From: Azophilus sp965199705
GTDB taxonomy: Bacteria; Pseudomonadota; Gammaproteobacteria; Pseudomonadales; Azotimanducaceae
Reading direction: 5' to 3'
NCBI GenBank assembly: GCA_965199705.1
Contig: OZ241359.1
Location: 2,604,001 to 2,668,000 of the forward strand
DNA: 64,000 nucleotides
A program made the translations under genes and the position numbers. The notes beneath the pieces were generated by a model that searched no databases, was not told where the DNA came from, and worked only from the letters and a program-made list of their open reading frames with translations. Position 1 is the first letter of the stretch. Every line of letters begins with the position of its first letter. Positions 1 through 8,376 of this stretch are shown here, in pieces.

Positions 1-410
1 ACAACCTGTGGCCAGAGCTTCAATGTCACTGTCCAGGCGCCAAAGGCGCCTTGCAGGATCACCAGCCCGGCCAGGGCCAGCGGCAAGGCAGGCGGGCGGC
101 GGCGCACGCGCCAACTGAGGGCGACGATCACAAGAATCAGCAACCCGAGCGCTGAGGCAAAGTACCGATGCACCATTTCGATCCAGGCCTTGTCCGCCTC
201 TACCGGCGCGTCCGGGAAGCGGGATTCCGCCAACGCGACCTCTGCTTCGCCCTGAGGCACCCCCAGATGCCCATAACAACCGGGCCAGTCAGGGCAGCCA
301 AGGCCAGCGTCCGCCAATCGAGTGTAGGCGCCGAGCACCACCACCAGCATCGCCAGACCGAGGGCGACAAGCGCGAGCCGACGCAGCAGGCGGCCAGAAT
401 CCTGCGCCAT
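1..410 (-). CDS. ctaA: Heme A synthase (COX15/CtaA family), C-terminus cut by window edge
   Basis: Membrane enzyme that oxidises the C8 methyl of heme O to give heme A for aa3-type cytochrome oxidase. Reading leftward from the ATG at 410, about 136 codons are present. The first membrane segment (around residues 13-27) is followed by GAYTRLADAGLGCPDWPGCY, the family's hallmark loop with its cysteine pair. Further on, EMVHRY carries a heme-ligand histidine and is followed by a second membrane segment. The rest lies beyond position 1. The gene at 451 is 40 bp upstream in the same direction, so the two probably form an operon. The frame has no stop within the window. Family assignment is firm. 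Confidence 0.93.
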   Translation of the reverse strand, partial: MAQDSGRLLRRLALVALGLAMLVVVLGAYTRLADAGLGCPDWPGCYGHLGVPQGEAEVALAESRFPDAPVEADKAWIEMVHRYFASALGLLILVIVALSWRVRRRPPALPLALAGLVILQGAFGAWTVTLKLWPQV

Positions 411-450
411 GGCCGCTATCGGGCCGGCGCCCGCGTCAGGCGAGCCAGGA

Positions 451-987
451 TCAACCGCCACCGGTCACTCGCAACAGCTTGCCGAGATCTCCGGCGAGCG
501 CCTCTGCCTCGGCGTCCAGCGCAAAGCGCAGCATCAGATTGCCCTCCGGATCAACGATATAGAGGCCGTCTGCCAGATCAGCCTGCCGACGATAGCCAGG
601 CACGCCCTGAAATCCTTCGGGCGGCAGCCGGGCCGACTGATCGACAATCACGGCCGAGCGCACAAGCGCCGCGTCGTCGCCGAGAAGCGCGACCAGCGCC
701 GATACCTGGCCAAGCGCCTGCAGACAGGCGCCTGTGCAGTCATTCGCCGCCACCCAGACCCACCAGAAACCACTGCCCTCAAGCGGCCCGCCGGCGACGT
801 TCGCCAGTTGCAGATCCCGCGCCATGCGCGGCGGGTCAACAAACTCGCCGAGATTGGTGGTGGCATTGTAGTCCGGTTGCTGAACCAGCCAGATCAGGCT
901 GTAAGCCCCGTAGGCGACAAGCAGCGGCGCGGCAACCAGGAGGATCGCCACTTGAACCCGATTCTGTTTGGCTGCTGTCTGATCCAT
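451..987 (-). CDS. Small membrane-anchored protein of the cytochrome oxidase assembly cluster
   Basis: 178 residues. One N-terminal membrane segment (about residues 12-34) is followed by a soluble domain. The soluble part resembles the thioredoxin-like domains commonly encoded just before ctaA in gammaproteobacterial oxidase clusters (lines such as GLYIVDPEGNLMLRF near the C-terminus). It has a Cys-x3-Cys pair (DCTGAC) that could serve in redox or copper handling, but the SCO copper motif is not clearly present. Position 40 bp upstream of ctaA supports a role in oxidase assembly. Exact function is unknown. Confidence 0.8.
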   Translation of the reverse strand: MDQTAAKQNRVQVAILLVAAPLLVAYGAYSLIWLVQQPDYNATTNLGEFVDPPRMARDLQLANVAGGPLEGSGFWWVWVAANDCTGACLQALGQVSALVALLGDDAALVRSAVIVDQSARLPPEGFQGVPGYRRQADLADGLYIVDPEGNLMLRFALDAEAEALAGDLGKLLRVTGGG

Positions 988-1129
988 TCAAACTGCTCTT
1001 CAGCCTGCGCCTTGTGCAATGTGCAGGCTTCTGTAATCTCGATGCCATCTGCGGAGCAAGCCCGCTGCGATACTCCGATACAACCCGGACAGGGCGCGAA
1101 GACCGCGCCTCCATGCCGTCACCGGCGCT

Positions 1130-2530
1130 CTATCGGCGCTCCAGGCGCGCCGGCAAGCTGCGGATGCCGCGAATGAAGTTGGACTTCAGGCGCGATGCCG
1201 GGCCGGTCACCTCAACCCGCTCGAATCGCTTGAGGATTTCCTCCCAGAGGACCCGCAGCTGCATTTCCGCCAGACGATTGCCCATGCAGCGGTGAATACC
1301 GAACCCGAAGGCGACATGATGGCGGGCGGCGGAGCGGTCGATCAACAGCCTGTCGGCGTCCTCGAACTCGGTTTCGTCGCGATTGCCGGATATGTACCAG
1401 AGCACCACCTTGTCACCAGCCTTCATGCGCCGGCCTTCGTACTTGAAATCACGCTTCAGCGTTCGCCGCATATGCAGCACGGGCGTCTGCCAGCGGATGA
1501 TCTCCGACACCATGTTCGGGATCAACGCCGGGTTCGCCCGCAACTTGTCGTATTCTTCGGGAAACTCGTTCAACGCCAGCAATCCGCCGGAAATGGAATT
1601 GCGGGTCGTGTCATTGCCGCCGACGATCAACAGCATGATGTTGCCGAGAAACTCCATCGGCCGCTGCGCCATGTCGCGGGTGGTCTCACCGTGCGCCAGC
1701 ATGGTGATGAGATCATTGCGCCCGGCCGGGTCCGCTGCCGCCCGCTCCGCCCAGAGCCCCATGAAGGTGGTGGCAAGGTCGGTCAGGCCGGCGGATACCT
1801 CTTCGGCGTCAGCGCCTTCGTCTGCGCCTGTGGTCTCCGGCGAACCGATGGACAGGTCCGACCAGTAGGTCAATTTGTTGCGCTGCTCGAAGGGGAAGTC
1901 GAACAGGGTGGCAAGCATCCGCGTGGTGAGTTCGATGGATACCGCCTCTACCCAATCAAATTCCACGCCGTCATCCGGCAGGCCGTCCAGAATCTCGGCC
2001 GCATGGGCGCGGATCACCGGCTCCAGCTTGACCAGATTACGCGGCGCCACCACACCCGAGACCGACATTCGTTGCGGCCCGTGCTTCGGCGGGTCCATGG
2101 CGATGAAGTTCTCGATGTTCTCACCACCAGGCGTGTCACCAATGGCGATGGTCGGATAGGAGGAGAACACATCGTGACGGCTCTCGACCCGCAGCAGATC
2201 GGCAAAGCGGGTGATGGACCAGTAGGCGCCGAAGGGGCTGTCCGGCGTGTAGTGAATGGGATCTTCGCGCCGCAGCCGGGCGAAGTAAGGCCGCCAGGCG
2301 TCACGTTGAAAGAACCGGGAATCGCTTACATCAAGCACCGCGAGCGGCGTGTCGTACGGGTCGGGCAAGGGGCCATCCGGCAATCGGAAGCCGGAGGGCG
2401 CCGGCCCCTGTCCGGCTTCGCCCGCTGCGCCGCCCCTGTTTTCGTCCGCGGCTGCGCGCTTCGTGGCGTCCGGGCGCTCCGCAGCGCCTTTCGTGATCGC
2501 TTCCGGGGTGCTTGTGGTTGATTCCGTCAT
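1130..2530 (-). CDS. Cytochrome P450, CYP153-type alkane/fatty-acid terminal hydroxylase
   Basis: 466 residues from the ATG at 2530; a GTG three codons upstream is the alternative start. The heme-binding loop FGFGIHRCMG places the thiolate ligand at about Cys415. The I-helix has GGNDTTRN, and the K-helix/meander region has the CYP153 signature of PVLHMRRT followed later by WYISGNRDE. FIAMDPPKHGPQR and the stretch around SIELTTRMLATLFDFPFE are also typical of CYP153A. Known members hydroxylate the terminal carbon of medium-chain alkanes and acids, using a ferredoxin and ferredoxin reductase. Neither partner is encoded in the window. The N-terminal 40 residues are low-complexity and lack a membrane anchor, so the protein is soluble. 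Confidence 0.92.
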   Translation of the reverse strand: MTESTTSTPEAITKGAAERPDATKRAAADENRGGAAGEAGQGPAPSGFRLPDGPLPDPYDTPLAVLDVSDSRFFQRDAWRPYFARLRREDPIHYTPDSPFGAYWSITRFADLLRVESRHDVFSSYPTIAIGDTPGGENIENFIAMDPPKHGPQRMSVSGVVAPRNLVKLEPVIRAHAAEILDGLPDDGVEFDWVEAVSIELTTRMLATLFDFPFEQRNKLTYWSDLSIGSPETTGADEGADAEEVSAGLTDLATTFMGLWAERAAADPAGRNDLITMLAHGETTRDMAQRPMEFLGNIMLLIVGGNDTTRNSISGGLLALNEFPEEYDKLRANPALIPNMVSEIIRWQTPVLHMRRTLKRDFKYEGRRMKAGDKVVLWYISGNRDETEFEDADRLLIDRSAARHHVAFGFGIHRCMGNRLAEMQLRVLWEEILKRFERVEVTGPASRLKSNFIRGIRSLPARLERR

Positions 2531-2559
2531 GCTCGCCACGCTCAGGGTAATCTTGTTTC

Positions 2560-2570
2560 AGGACTGTCCT
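2560..2570. promoter_or_regulatory. Palindrome upstream of the CYP153 gene, candidate operator
   Basis: AGGACTGTCCT is a perfect inverted repeat (5-bp arms around one central base), 30 bp upstream of the P450 start codon. On the P450 strand it lies just after a TAAAAT hexamer (2571-2576) that could be a -10 box. This is a plausible repressor site by position only; no regulator is encoded nearby. Confidence 0.3.
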
Positions 2571-2577
2571 ATTTTAG

Positions 2578-2604
2578 CCCGGATATGGCGCCAGGGGCCG
2601 TGAT
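2578..2604 (+). repeat. Dispersed intergenic repeat, copy 1
   Basis: This copy matches the element at 38317-38343 at 24 of 27 positions. Shorter relatives lie at 14796-14820 and 25680-25709. The shared core is GGATA, a self-complementary TGGCGCCA-like centre, then GGRGCC. This copy lies in the divergent spacer between the P450 and ABC genes; the spacer (2531-2758) otherwise shows no gene. Confidence 0.45.
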
Positions 2605-2758
2605 AATCGCGTCGGATTTGCCCGTCTGCCTTGCCCGCGCATGAATAGTTTGCGCAAAAGTGCCAGAATGAGCGACGTGGCATCGGCCTCGGCCTGTCAG
2701 TGTTTCGGCCGAACGTCGATGCAGCCGTCGGCGCTTTTTGCGCCGGAACGGGGGTGAA

Positions 2759-3499
2759 ATGGGCAAGGAGCTGAACTCGGCTGTTCGACTTGAGGGCGTC
2801 AGCAAGGCCTATGCTGACACCCGGGTGATCCACGATCTGAGCCTGTCCTTCCCGGAAGGCCAGATCACCGCCGTGGTCGGTGAAAGCGGCAGCGGCAAGA
2901 CCACGCTGCTGCGCCTGATCAATGGCGTTCAGCAGCCTGATTCCGGCTCTGTCACCGTCCTCGGCCAAACCCTGCCGGCAGCCGACCCGGAGCACTTTCG
3001 ACGCAGCATCGGCTACGCCGTACAGGGCGCCGGCCTCTTCCCGCATCTCTCGGCGCGGCGCAATGTCGTGTTGTTGGCGGAGCTTGAGGACTGGTCCGAG
3101 GCCGATATCGACGCCCGCTTCCGGGAACTGCTCGAAGCCATGGAGCTGCATCAGGACCTGGCGGACCGCTATCCGCATCAGCTATCCGGCGGCCAGCAGC
3201 AGCGCTTCGGCCTGTGCCGGGCACTCATGCTGAAACCCCGCCTGCTCTTGCTGGACGAGCCTTTCACCGGCGTCGATGTGATTACCCGCAGCGGCATCTA
3301 TGGTCGGTTCAAGCTGGTGCAGCAGGACCAGGGGGTGACCGCGCTGCTGGTCACGCATGACATCAAGGAAGCCGTGCACCTCGGCAATCACCTGGTCATC
3401 CTGCACGCTGGCAAGGTGCTGCGCAGCGGGCCAGTGGACCAGGTGCTGGCAGACCCCGGGCACGAGCATGTGGAAAAACTGATGCAGCAACAACTGTGA
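2759..3499 (+). CDS. ABC transporter ATPase, osmoprotectant/QAT type
   Basis: 246 residues from the ATG at 2759. Walker A is GESGSGKTT, the signature is LSGGQQQRFGLCRALM, and Walker B is LLLLDEPF. It powers the importer whose remaining subunits are fused in the next gene. The start codons overlap: GTG of the partner sits on this gene's TGA (GTGA, 3496-3499), implying translational coupling. Unlike OpuCA/ProV it has no C-terminal CBS domains, so ionic-strength sensing through CBS modules is not expected. A TTG seven codons earlier is less likely as start. The substrate is unknown; glycine betaine, choline or an ergothioneine-like compound are the family's usual ones. Confidence 0.9.
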   Translation: MGKELNSAVRLEGVSKAYADTRVIHDLSLSFPEGQITAVVGESGSGKTTLLRLINGVQQPDSGSVTVLGQTLPAADPEHFRRSIGYAVQGAGLFPHLSARRNVVLLAELEDWSEADIDARFRELLEAMELHQDLADRYPHQLSGGQQQRFGLCRALMLKPRLLLLDEPFTGVDVITRSGIYGRFKLVQQDQGVTALLVTHDIKEAVHLGNHLVILHAGKVLRSGPVDQVLADPGHEHVEKLMQQQL

Positions 3500-5079
3500 G
3501 ACTGCCGGCGCTGGCCCGGAAGGGGCGGCGGTGGTTGCGCCGTTATCGCCGCAGCCCCGGGCGCCCCCTGTTGGCCGCCATCCTGTTGGCGGTCGCAGTG
3601 GCGCCCGCCAGCGCCGAACCGATCCGCATTTCCAGCAAGAACGCCACCGAATCCTATCTGCTTGCGGAAATCGCCGCTCAGGCGCTGGAAGCGCGCGGCT
3701 TCGTGATCGACCGCCGCTTCGGGCTGGGCGGCACGCTGATCGCCTTCGAGGCAGTCAGCGCTGGCGAGATCGATCTCTACATGGAGTACACGGGCACGCT
3801 CAGCCGGGCGATTTTCGAGTTGGGCCGAGAGCCCTCGCGCAGCGAACTGAACCATATGCTGGCCCCGAGAGGGCTTCGCCTTCTGAGCCCGTTCGGCTTC
3901 AACAACACCTATGCCCTGGCCCTGCCCAGGCCGCTTGCGAATCGCCTGAGTCTCACGCGCATCAGTGATCTGGCAGACCATCCGAACCTCAAGGCCGCAT
4001 TCAGCCATGAGTTTCTTGAGCGCGACGATGGCTGGCCGGGCCTGAGTGAGGTGTATGGCCTGAGACACGAAGTCAGCGGCATCGAGCATGGCCTTTCCTA
4101 TCAGGCCATCGCCGATGGCGCCATCGACATCACCGACGCCTATTCCACGGATGGTGAGTTGCAACGCTACGATCTGACCCTGCTGTCCGATGATCTCGGC
4201 TATTTCCCCGAGTATCTGGCCGCTCCGTTGATTCGAACGGATCTGGATCCGGTCGCTCAGCGGGTGTTGAACGGCCTTGGCGGCTCGCTCGACGACAGCG
4301 CCATGCAGCGACTGAACGCTGCCGTGGTCGAAGGCGCCACCTTCGCCACCGTCGCCGCACGATTCCTCGCCGGCCGCACCCCGCCGGCGCCAAGGGAACT
4401 TGTTCGAGGCCGACCGAGCCTTCCCGAAGCAGCGCCCAAAGCGGAGGAAACGCCGCCGCAAGACCGTCTGTGGTCGAATCTGGCTACCAATACGCTGCAA
4501 CACCTCAAGCTGACCGGCATTGCGCTTGGGGCGGCGGTTGCCGCAGGACTGGCACTGAGTCTGGCGATCTTCCGCAAGGCCCTGGTGTCGCGCAGCGTCA
4601 TTTATGCGTGCGGCCTGATGCAGACGATCCCCAGTATTGCGCTGCTCGCGCTGATGATTCCGCTCTTCGGAATCGGCGTGAAGCCAGCCATCGCCGCCCT
4701 CTTCCTGTACTCGCTGTTGCCGATTCTGCGCAACGCGATCACCGCGCTCACCACGATCGAACCGACGCTGCTGCAAGTAGCGCAGGCCATGGGCCTCACG
4801 CGCTGGGAGCAAATTCGGCACGTCTATCTGCCCTTGGCCATGCCGAGCGTACTCGCCGGCATCCGCACTGCGGCCGTTATCAATATCGGCACGGCCACAC
4901 TGGCCGCATTCATCGGCGCCGGCGGACTCGGCGACCCGATCGTCACCGGTCTGTCACTCAACAACGTGAATTTGATCCTGCAAGGCGCGATACCGGCGGC
5001 AGTTCTGGCGGTCCTGACAGAATTGCTGTTCGAAGCGGTGGAACGCTTCCTCGTTCCGGGACACCTGCGCAGCCGCTGA
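3496..5079 (+). CDS. Fused substrate-binding protein and permease of an osmoprotectant-type ABC importer
   Basis: 527 residues with a GTG start. Residues 1-40 are a basic leader plus hydrophobic segment ending ASAEP, acting as signal or anchor. Residues about 42-300 are an OpuC/YehZ-type binding domain (ISSKNATESYLLAEI, LYMEYTGT, ITDAYSTDGEL). A proline-rich linker (about 300-330) leads to a permease domain (about 331-520) with several membrane helices and the coupling loop AMGLTRWEQIRHVYLP. The better-known fusions of this type have the permease first; here the binding domain comes first. It works with the upstream ATPase. The aromatic box residues cannot be placed reliably by eye, so the ligand is open. 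Confidence 0.88.
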   Translation: MRLPALARKGRRWLRRYRRSPGRPLLAAILLAVAVAPASAEPIRISSKNATESYLLAEIAAQALEARGFVIDRRFGLGGTLIAFEAVSAGEIDLYMEYTGTLSRAIFELGREPSRSELNHMLAPRGLRLLSPFGFNNTYALALPRPLANRLSLTRISDLADHPNLKAAFSHEFLERDDGWPGLSEVYGLRHEVSGIEHGLSYQAIADGAIDITDAYSTDGELQRYDLTLLSDDLGYFPEYLAAPLIRTDLDPVAQRVLNGLGGSLDDSAMQRLNAAVVEGATFATVAARFLAGRTPPAPRELVRGRPSLPEAAPKAEETPPQDRLWSNLATNTLQHLKLTGIALGAAVAAGLALSLAIFRKALVSRSVIYACGLMQTIPSIALLALMIPLFGIGVKPAIAALFLYSLLPILRNAITALTTIEPTLLQVAQAMGLTRWEQIRHVYLPLAMPSVLAGIRTAAVINIGTATLAAFIGAGGLGDPIVTGLSLNNVNLILQGAIPAAVLAVLTELLFEAVERFLVPGHLRSR

Positions 5080-5113
5080 TGCGCCCGGCCAAGCGCCGTC
5101 GTTGAGAGAGCAT

Positions 5114-5129
5114 CTGCGCGCTGGCGCAG
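5114..5129. terminator. Short hairpin between convergent genes, possible terminator
   Basis: CTGCGC, a 4-base loop, then GCGCAG forms a perfect 6-bp stem between the ends of the ABC operon and aroE. There is no U-tract on either strand, so intrinsic termination is uncertain. Confidence 0.3.
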
Positions 5130-5153
5130 CAATTCAGGGGTGCGGTTTCCGAG

Positions 5154-5981
5154 CTACGACGCAGGACTCCGGGTTCGGCACTGCGTCAGCACGCGACGCG
5201 CATCCGGCGCAACGCCTCGCCAGATCGCAAAGGCAGCCGCCGCCTGTTCCACCAGCATTCCAAGGCCATCGATCACCCTGGCAGCGCCCAGGCGCCCGGC
5301 CCACTCGCAAAAGGCAGTGCGACCCTGGCGGTTGTAGCTCAGGTCATAGCAGGTAACCGCCTGCAACAGCGCGCTATCCAGGAGCGCAGCCCAGCTCTCG
5401 GCGGCTGGGTCGAGACCTGCCGAGGTGCCGTTGATGACAAGATCAAATCCGTGAACATCGGCCATTGCCGGCGCCGGCAGGACCCGAACGCGGGTATCGT
5501 GTTCGCCCGCCAACGCCTCAGCCCTCGCTCGGCTGCGATTCACCAGGGCAATTGAGTCGGCCCCGGCCTCCATCAGCGCCCCGAGTATGCCGCGCACCGC
5601 GCCCCCTGCACCGAGCACCAGGATACGCCTGCCGGCCAGTGCGCAGTGATGCGCGCGCAGATCCCGAACCAGCCCGACGCCGTCCGTGTTGTAGCCGACC
5701 CTGCGCCCGGCCCGCAAGGCGATGGTGTTGACTGCGCCACAGTGCGCCGTGCGGTCCAGGTCATCCACCCAGGCCGCAGCGGCCTCCTTGAACGGTAGCG
5801 TCACATTGAGGCCGAGCCCGCCGGCCCGAAAAAATGCCGAAGCCGCGTCCTCAAAGCCGTCTTCGGGCGCCGCGAGCTTGTCGTAGCGGATGTCGGCGCC
5901 AGTCTGCCGGGCAAATGCGGCGTGAATCTCCGGCGAAAGGGAGTGCTCGACCGGGTAGCCGATGACCGCGTAGCGATCCAT
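5154..5981 (-). CDS. aroE: Shikimate dehydrogenase
   Basis: 275 residues, normal for AroE. It reduces 3-dehydroshikimate to shikimate with NADPH in the cytoplasm. The N-terminal substrate site reads YPVEHSLSPEIH, the catalytic lysine is in NVTLPFKEAA, and the catalytic aspartate is in NTDGVG. The nucleotide-binding loop is GAGGAVRG. The start codon overlaps the tsaC stop by one base (TGATG), so the two genes are co-translated. The 3' end is convergent with the ABC operon. Confidence 0.96.
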   Translation of the reverse strand: MDRYAVIGYPVEHSLSPEIHAAFARQTGADIRYDKLAAPEDGFEDAASAFFRAGGLGLNVTLPFKEAAAAWVDDLDRTAHCGAVNTIALRAGRRVGYNTDGVGLVRDLRAHHCALAGRRILVLGAGGAVRGILGALMEAGADSIALVNRSRARAEALAGEHDTRVRVLPAPAMADVHGFDLVINGTSAGLDPAAESWAALLDSALLQAVTCYDLSYNRQGRTAFCEWAGRLGAARVIDGLGMLVEQAAAAFAIWRGVAPDARRVLTQCRTRSPAS

Positions 5982-6583
5982 CAGCGCAGTCGCTCGCCCG
6001 CCAGCGTGCAGAGGCGGCTCGGCCCCGGGCGCCCGAGTGTCTGACCGGGCAGCAGGAAATCGATGTCACGGCCAAACCAGCGACGCACCTTCAACGACTT
6101 TGACGCGGCCGGGATGCCGGAAGGATTGGCGGAAGTCGAGATCAAGGGGCCGCCAAAGGCAGCGCACAGCAGCCGAGCCTGAGCATGGCCGGGCACCCGA
6201 ACGGCAACCGTTGCGCTCGCCCCTCGGCCAACCGAGACCGGCCGCGGGAAGCGTCGGCTCGGCAGAATCCAGGTGTTGGCGCCCGGCCAACTGGCGAGGA
6301 TGCGCTGCGTCTCCGAGGCGCTCAAGGACGCCATCTCCGGCGCGAAGCAGGTGGATGAGGCGCCAATCAGGATCAACCCCTTGGCCCGTTGGCGCTGTTT
6401 CAGAAACAGAATGCGCTCAACCGCATCGACATCGAAAGGATCGCAGGCGAGGCCCCAGACGCCCTCGGTGGCGTGCGCCACAATGCCGCCAGCGCGCAGA
6501 CTGGACGCCGCCAGCCGCACCCTGACCAGATCGAACCGCCGGTGCGTCGGAGCGGCCCTGGTTTCGGTCGTCCGCTCGCCCAT
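5981..6583 (-). CDS. tsaC: Threonylcarbamoyl-AMP synthase (TsaC/Sua5-YrdC family)
   Basis: 200 residues from the ATG at 6583, which has an AGAGG Shine-Dalgarno about 8 bases upstream. The open frame extends further 5' but that part is unconserved. The protein makes L-threonylcarbamoyladenylate for the t6A37 modification of ANN-decoding tRNAs. Family features are the KQRQRAKGLILIG nucleotide/bicarbonate-binding segment, TVAVRVPGH, and the PLISTSANPSG loop. The length matches TsaC rather than the longer Sua5. It sits in the familiar aroE-tsaC-dprA neighbourhood, with purE inserted. Confidence 0.94.
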   Translation of the reverse strand: MGERTTETRAAPTHRRFDLVRVRLAASSLRAGGIVAHATEGVWGLACDPFDVDAVERILFLKQRQRAKGLILIGASSTCFAPEMASLSASETQRILASWPGANTWILPSRRFPRPVSVGRGASATVAVRVPGHAQARLLCAAFGGPLISTSANPSGIPAASKSLKVRRWFGRDIDFLLPGQTLGRPGPSRLCTLAGERLR

Positions 6584-6629
6584 GCCACGACCTCTGCGGT
6601 CTCTGGCAAGATTCCGGGGAACCCCCTGC

Positions 6630-7139
6630 CTACTCGGAGCCGGCGCCGAGTTCCGCTTGCAAACCCTGGTTCTGGGCAGCCACCTTGGCTTGATTTTCTG
6701 CTCTGTCCGCCGCCAGCGCATCGACCAGGGCAGGATCGCTCAACGCCAGTATCTGGGCCGACAGATAGCCGGCATTGCGGGCGCCGGCGCTGCCCACTGC
6801 GACCGTCGCTACCGGGATGCCACCGGGCATCTGCACAGTGGCCAGCAGCGCGTCCAGACCCTGTAGCGGGCCGCTGTCCACGGGCACGCCAATCACCGGT
6901 CGCAAGGAATGCGCCGCCACCGCACCGGCCAGGTGAGCCGCCATGCCGGCCCCGCACACGAAGACCGCGCAACCGCGCTCCGTAGCGCCGGCGACATAGT
7001 CCGCCGTGGCCTTGGGCGTGCGATGCGCCGAAGAGACGCGCACCTCGAAGGCAATGCCGAGGCGCTGCAAGACTTCAGTGCACTTGCGCATGACCGGCCA
7101 GTCCGAGTCCGAGCCCATCATGACGGCTACAAACTTCAT
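6630..7139 (-). CDS. purE: N5-carboxyaminoimidazole ribonucleotide mutase, class I PurE
   Basis: 169 residues. It converts N5-CAIR to CAIR in purine synthesis. The catalytic site shows MGSDSDWPVM and the active histidine in SSAHRTP, and GMAAHLAG and GVPVDSG line the pocket. Length and motifs fit bacterial class I. The usual partner purK is not adjacent. The gene lies between dprA (16 bp upstream) and tsaC, so transcription with dprA is likely. Confidence 0.95.
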   Translation of the reverse strand: MKFVAVMMGSDSDWPVMRKCTEVLQRLGIAFEVRVSSAHRTPKATADYVAGATERGCAVFVCGAGMAAHLAGAVAAHSLRPVIGVPVDSGPLQGLDALLATVQMPGGIPVATVAVGSAGARNAGYLSAQILALSDPALVDALAADRAENQAKVAAQNQGLQAELGAGSE

Positions 7140-7154
7140 ATTGATATCTCGCGC

Positions 7155-8201
7155 TCAAGGGAGCGTGCGAATATACCCATCCGCGGTTTGTTGAACAAAC
7201 CCCATAAGTTCCAGCTGAACCAGATGCCCGGCCACCGTATCTGCCGCCAGCCCGGATTCGATGGCGATTGCCTCCGGTGCGGTCGGCGCCTCCGCTACCG
7301 CTTGCCAGACCGGCCGCAGCGTCTCCGGCGGCGGCTTGCTGGCAGGCTCGGGCCCGGCGACTATCCCCAGTTCGGCCAGCACGTCCTCGGCGGACTCCAC
7401 CAGCCCGGCGCCCTGGCGTATGAGCCAGTGACAGCCAGCGCTGACCGCGCTGCCGGCCGGACCAGGCATGGCGAGGACTTCGCGCCCCTGTTCTGCCGCC
7501 AGGCGCGCGGTAATGAGAGAGCCGCTGCGCCGGGAAGCCTGCACGACCACCACCGCCTGCACCAGGCCGCTGATGATGCGGTTGCGTTCCGGAAAGCGAT
7601 ATCTGGCAGCGGGCGTATCCGGCGTGTATTCCGAGAGCACCAGGCCGTCGGCGGCCAGGATGCGCGCCACCAGGCGTCGATTTTCGGACGGATACAGTCG
7701 CTGGAAGCCGCCGCCGAGAACAGCCCAGGCAGCGCCAGGGCTTGCACTTTCGAGAACGCCGAGATGGGCCGCGGAATCTATGCCTCTGGCCAGACCGGAG
7801 AGCACGCGCACACCCTGGTCGGCGAGCGCCCGACCCATGCGCCGGGCGTGCAGAAGCCCCTGAGGCGTACCACTTCGGGCGCCCACCAGCGCCACCGATG
7901 CGATGGGTTCGGCGGCGTCAATACGGCCGGCGGCATAGAGCACAAGCGGCGGATCGGCAATCGTGCGCAGCAACGATGGGTAGTTCGCATCACGCCAGGT
8001 GATCGGCAGAAGGCCTTGCTGCACAAGCCGCGCCCGCGTCCAGAGGGGCGGTTTGCCGTGCCTGGCCAGGGCGCCCGAGGCGCTGCCGGCGTCGGCAATC
8101 CAGCGCCGCACCTGGGCCCGGCTGGCGTGCTGGGAAAGTTGCAGCAACGCCTCGGATTCCTGCGCGTCCGGGGTAATCGGCAAGTCGAACGAGATGCTCA
8201 T
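7155..8201 (-). CDS. dprA: DNA processing protein DprA
   Basis: 348 residues from the ATG at 8201; the frame is open for 43 further codons upstream that look like spacer. DprA binds single-stranded DNA and loads RecA during natural transformation. The Rossmann-like core shows VALVGARSGTPQG, SGLARGIDSAAH, LGGGFQRLYPSENR and FPERNRIISGL. The C-terminal winged-helix-like domain runs from about residue 280. The presence of comM at 21362 in the same window is consistent with a competence pathway, though no uptake genes are seen here. The gene is divergent from the EcsC-family gene. Confidence 0.94.
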   Translation of the reverse strand: MSISFDLPITPDAQESEALLQLSQHASRAQVRRWIADAGSASGALARHGKPPLWTRARLVQQGLLPITWRDANYPSLLRTIADPPLVLYAAGRIDAAEPIASVALVGARSGTPQGLLHARRMGRALADQGVRVLSGLARGIDSAAHLGVLESASPGAAWAVLGGGFQRLYPSENRRLVARILAADGLVLSEYTPDTPAARYRFPERNRIISGLVQAVVVVQASRRSGSLITARLAAEQGREVLAMPGPAGSAVSAGCHWLIRQGAGLVESAEDVLAELGIVAGPEPASKPPPETLRPVWQAVAEAPTAPEAIAIESGLAADTVAGHLVQLELMGFVQQTADGYIRTLP

Positions 8202-8376
8202 GTGAGGCTGTGCGAGCCATCCTCGGTGGCGCCAGAATGGGCCAGTATCGGGCAACAAGGCCGCTGCGGGCTGACGACATTGCCCCGAGCCGGCGTGCGC
8301 GATTGCCGCCAATTTCAGTAGCATGGACATGCGTGCCCGGATAGTGTGTGATTGGCGGCAGCCGACAGAGCCTCAG

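Noticed and set aside
2651..2665. Sigma-54-like TGGCAC on the minus strand upstream of the CYP153 gene
   Set aside because: Spacing between GG and GC is one base short and the -12 element is poor, unlike the two accepted promoters.
3388..4821. Minus-strand open frame of 477 codons opposite the ABC fusion gene
   Set aside because: Antisense shadow of the binding-protein/permease frame, with no motif.
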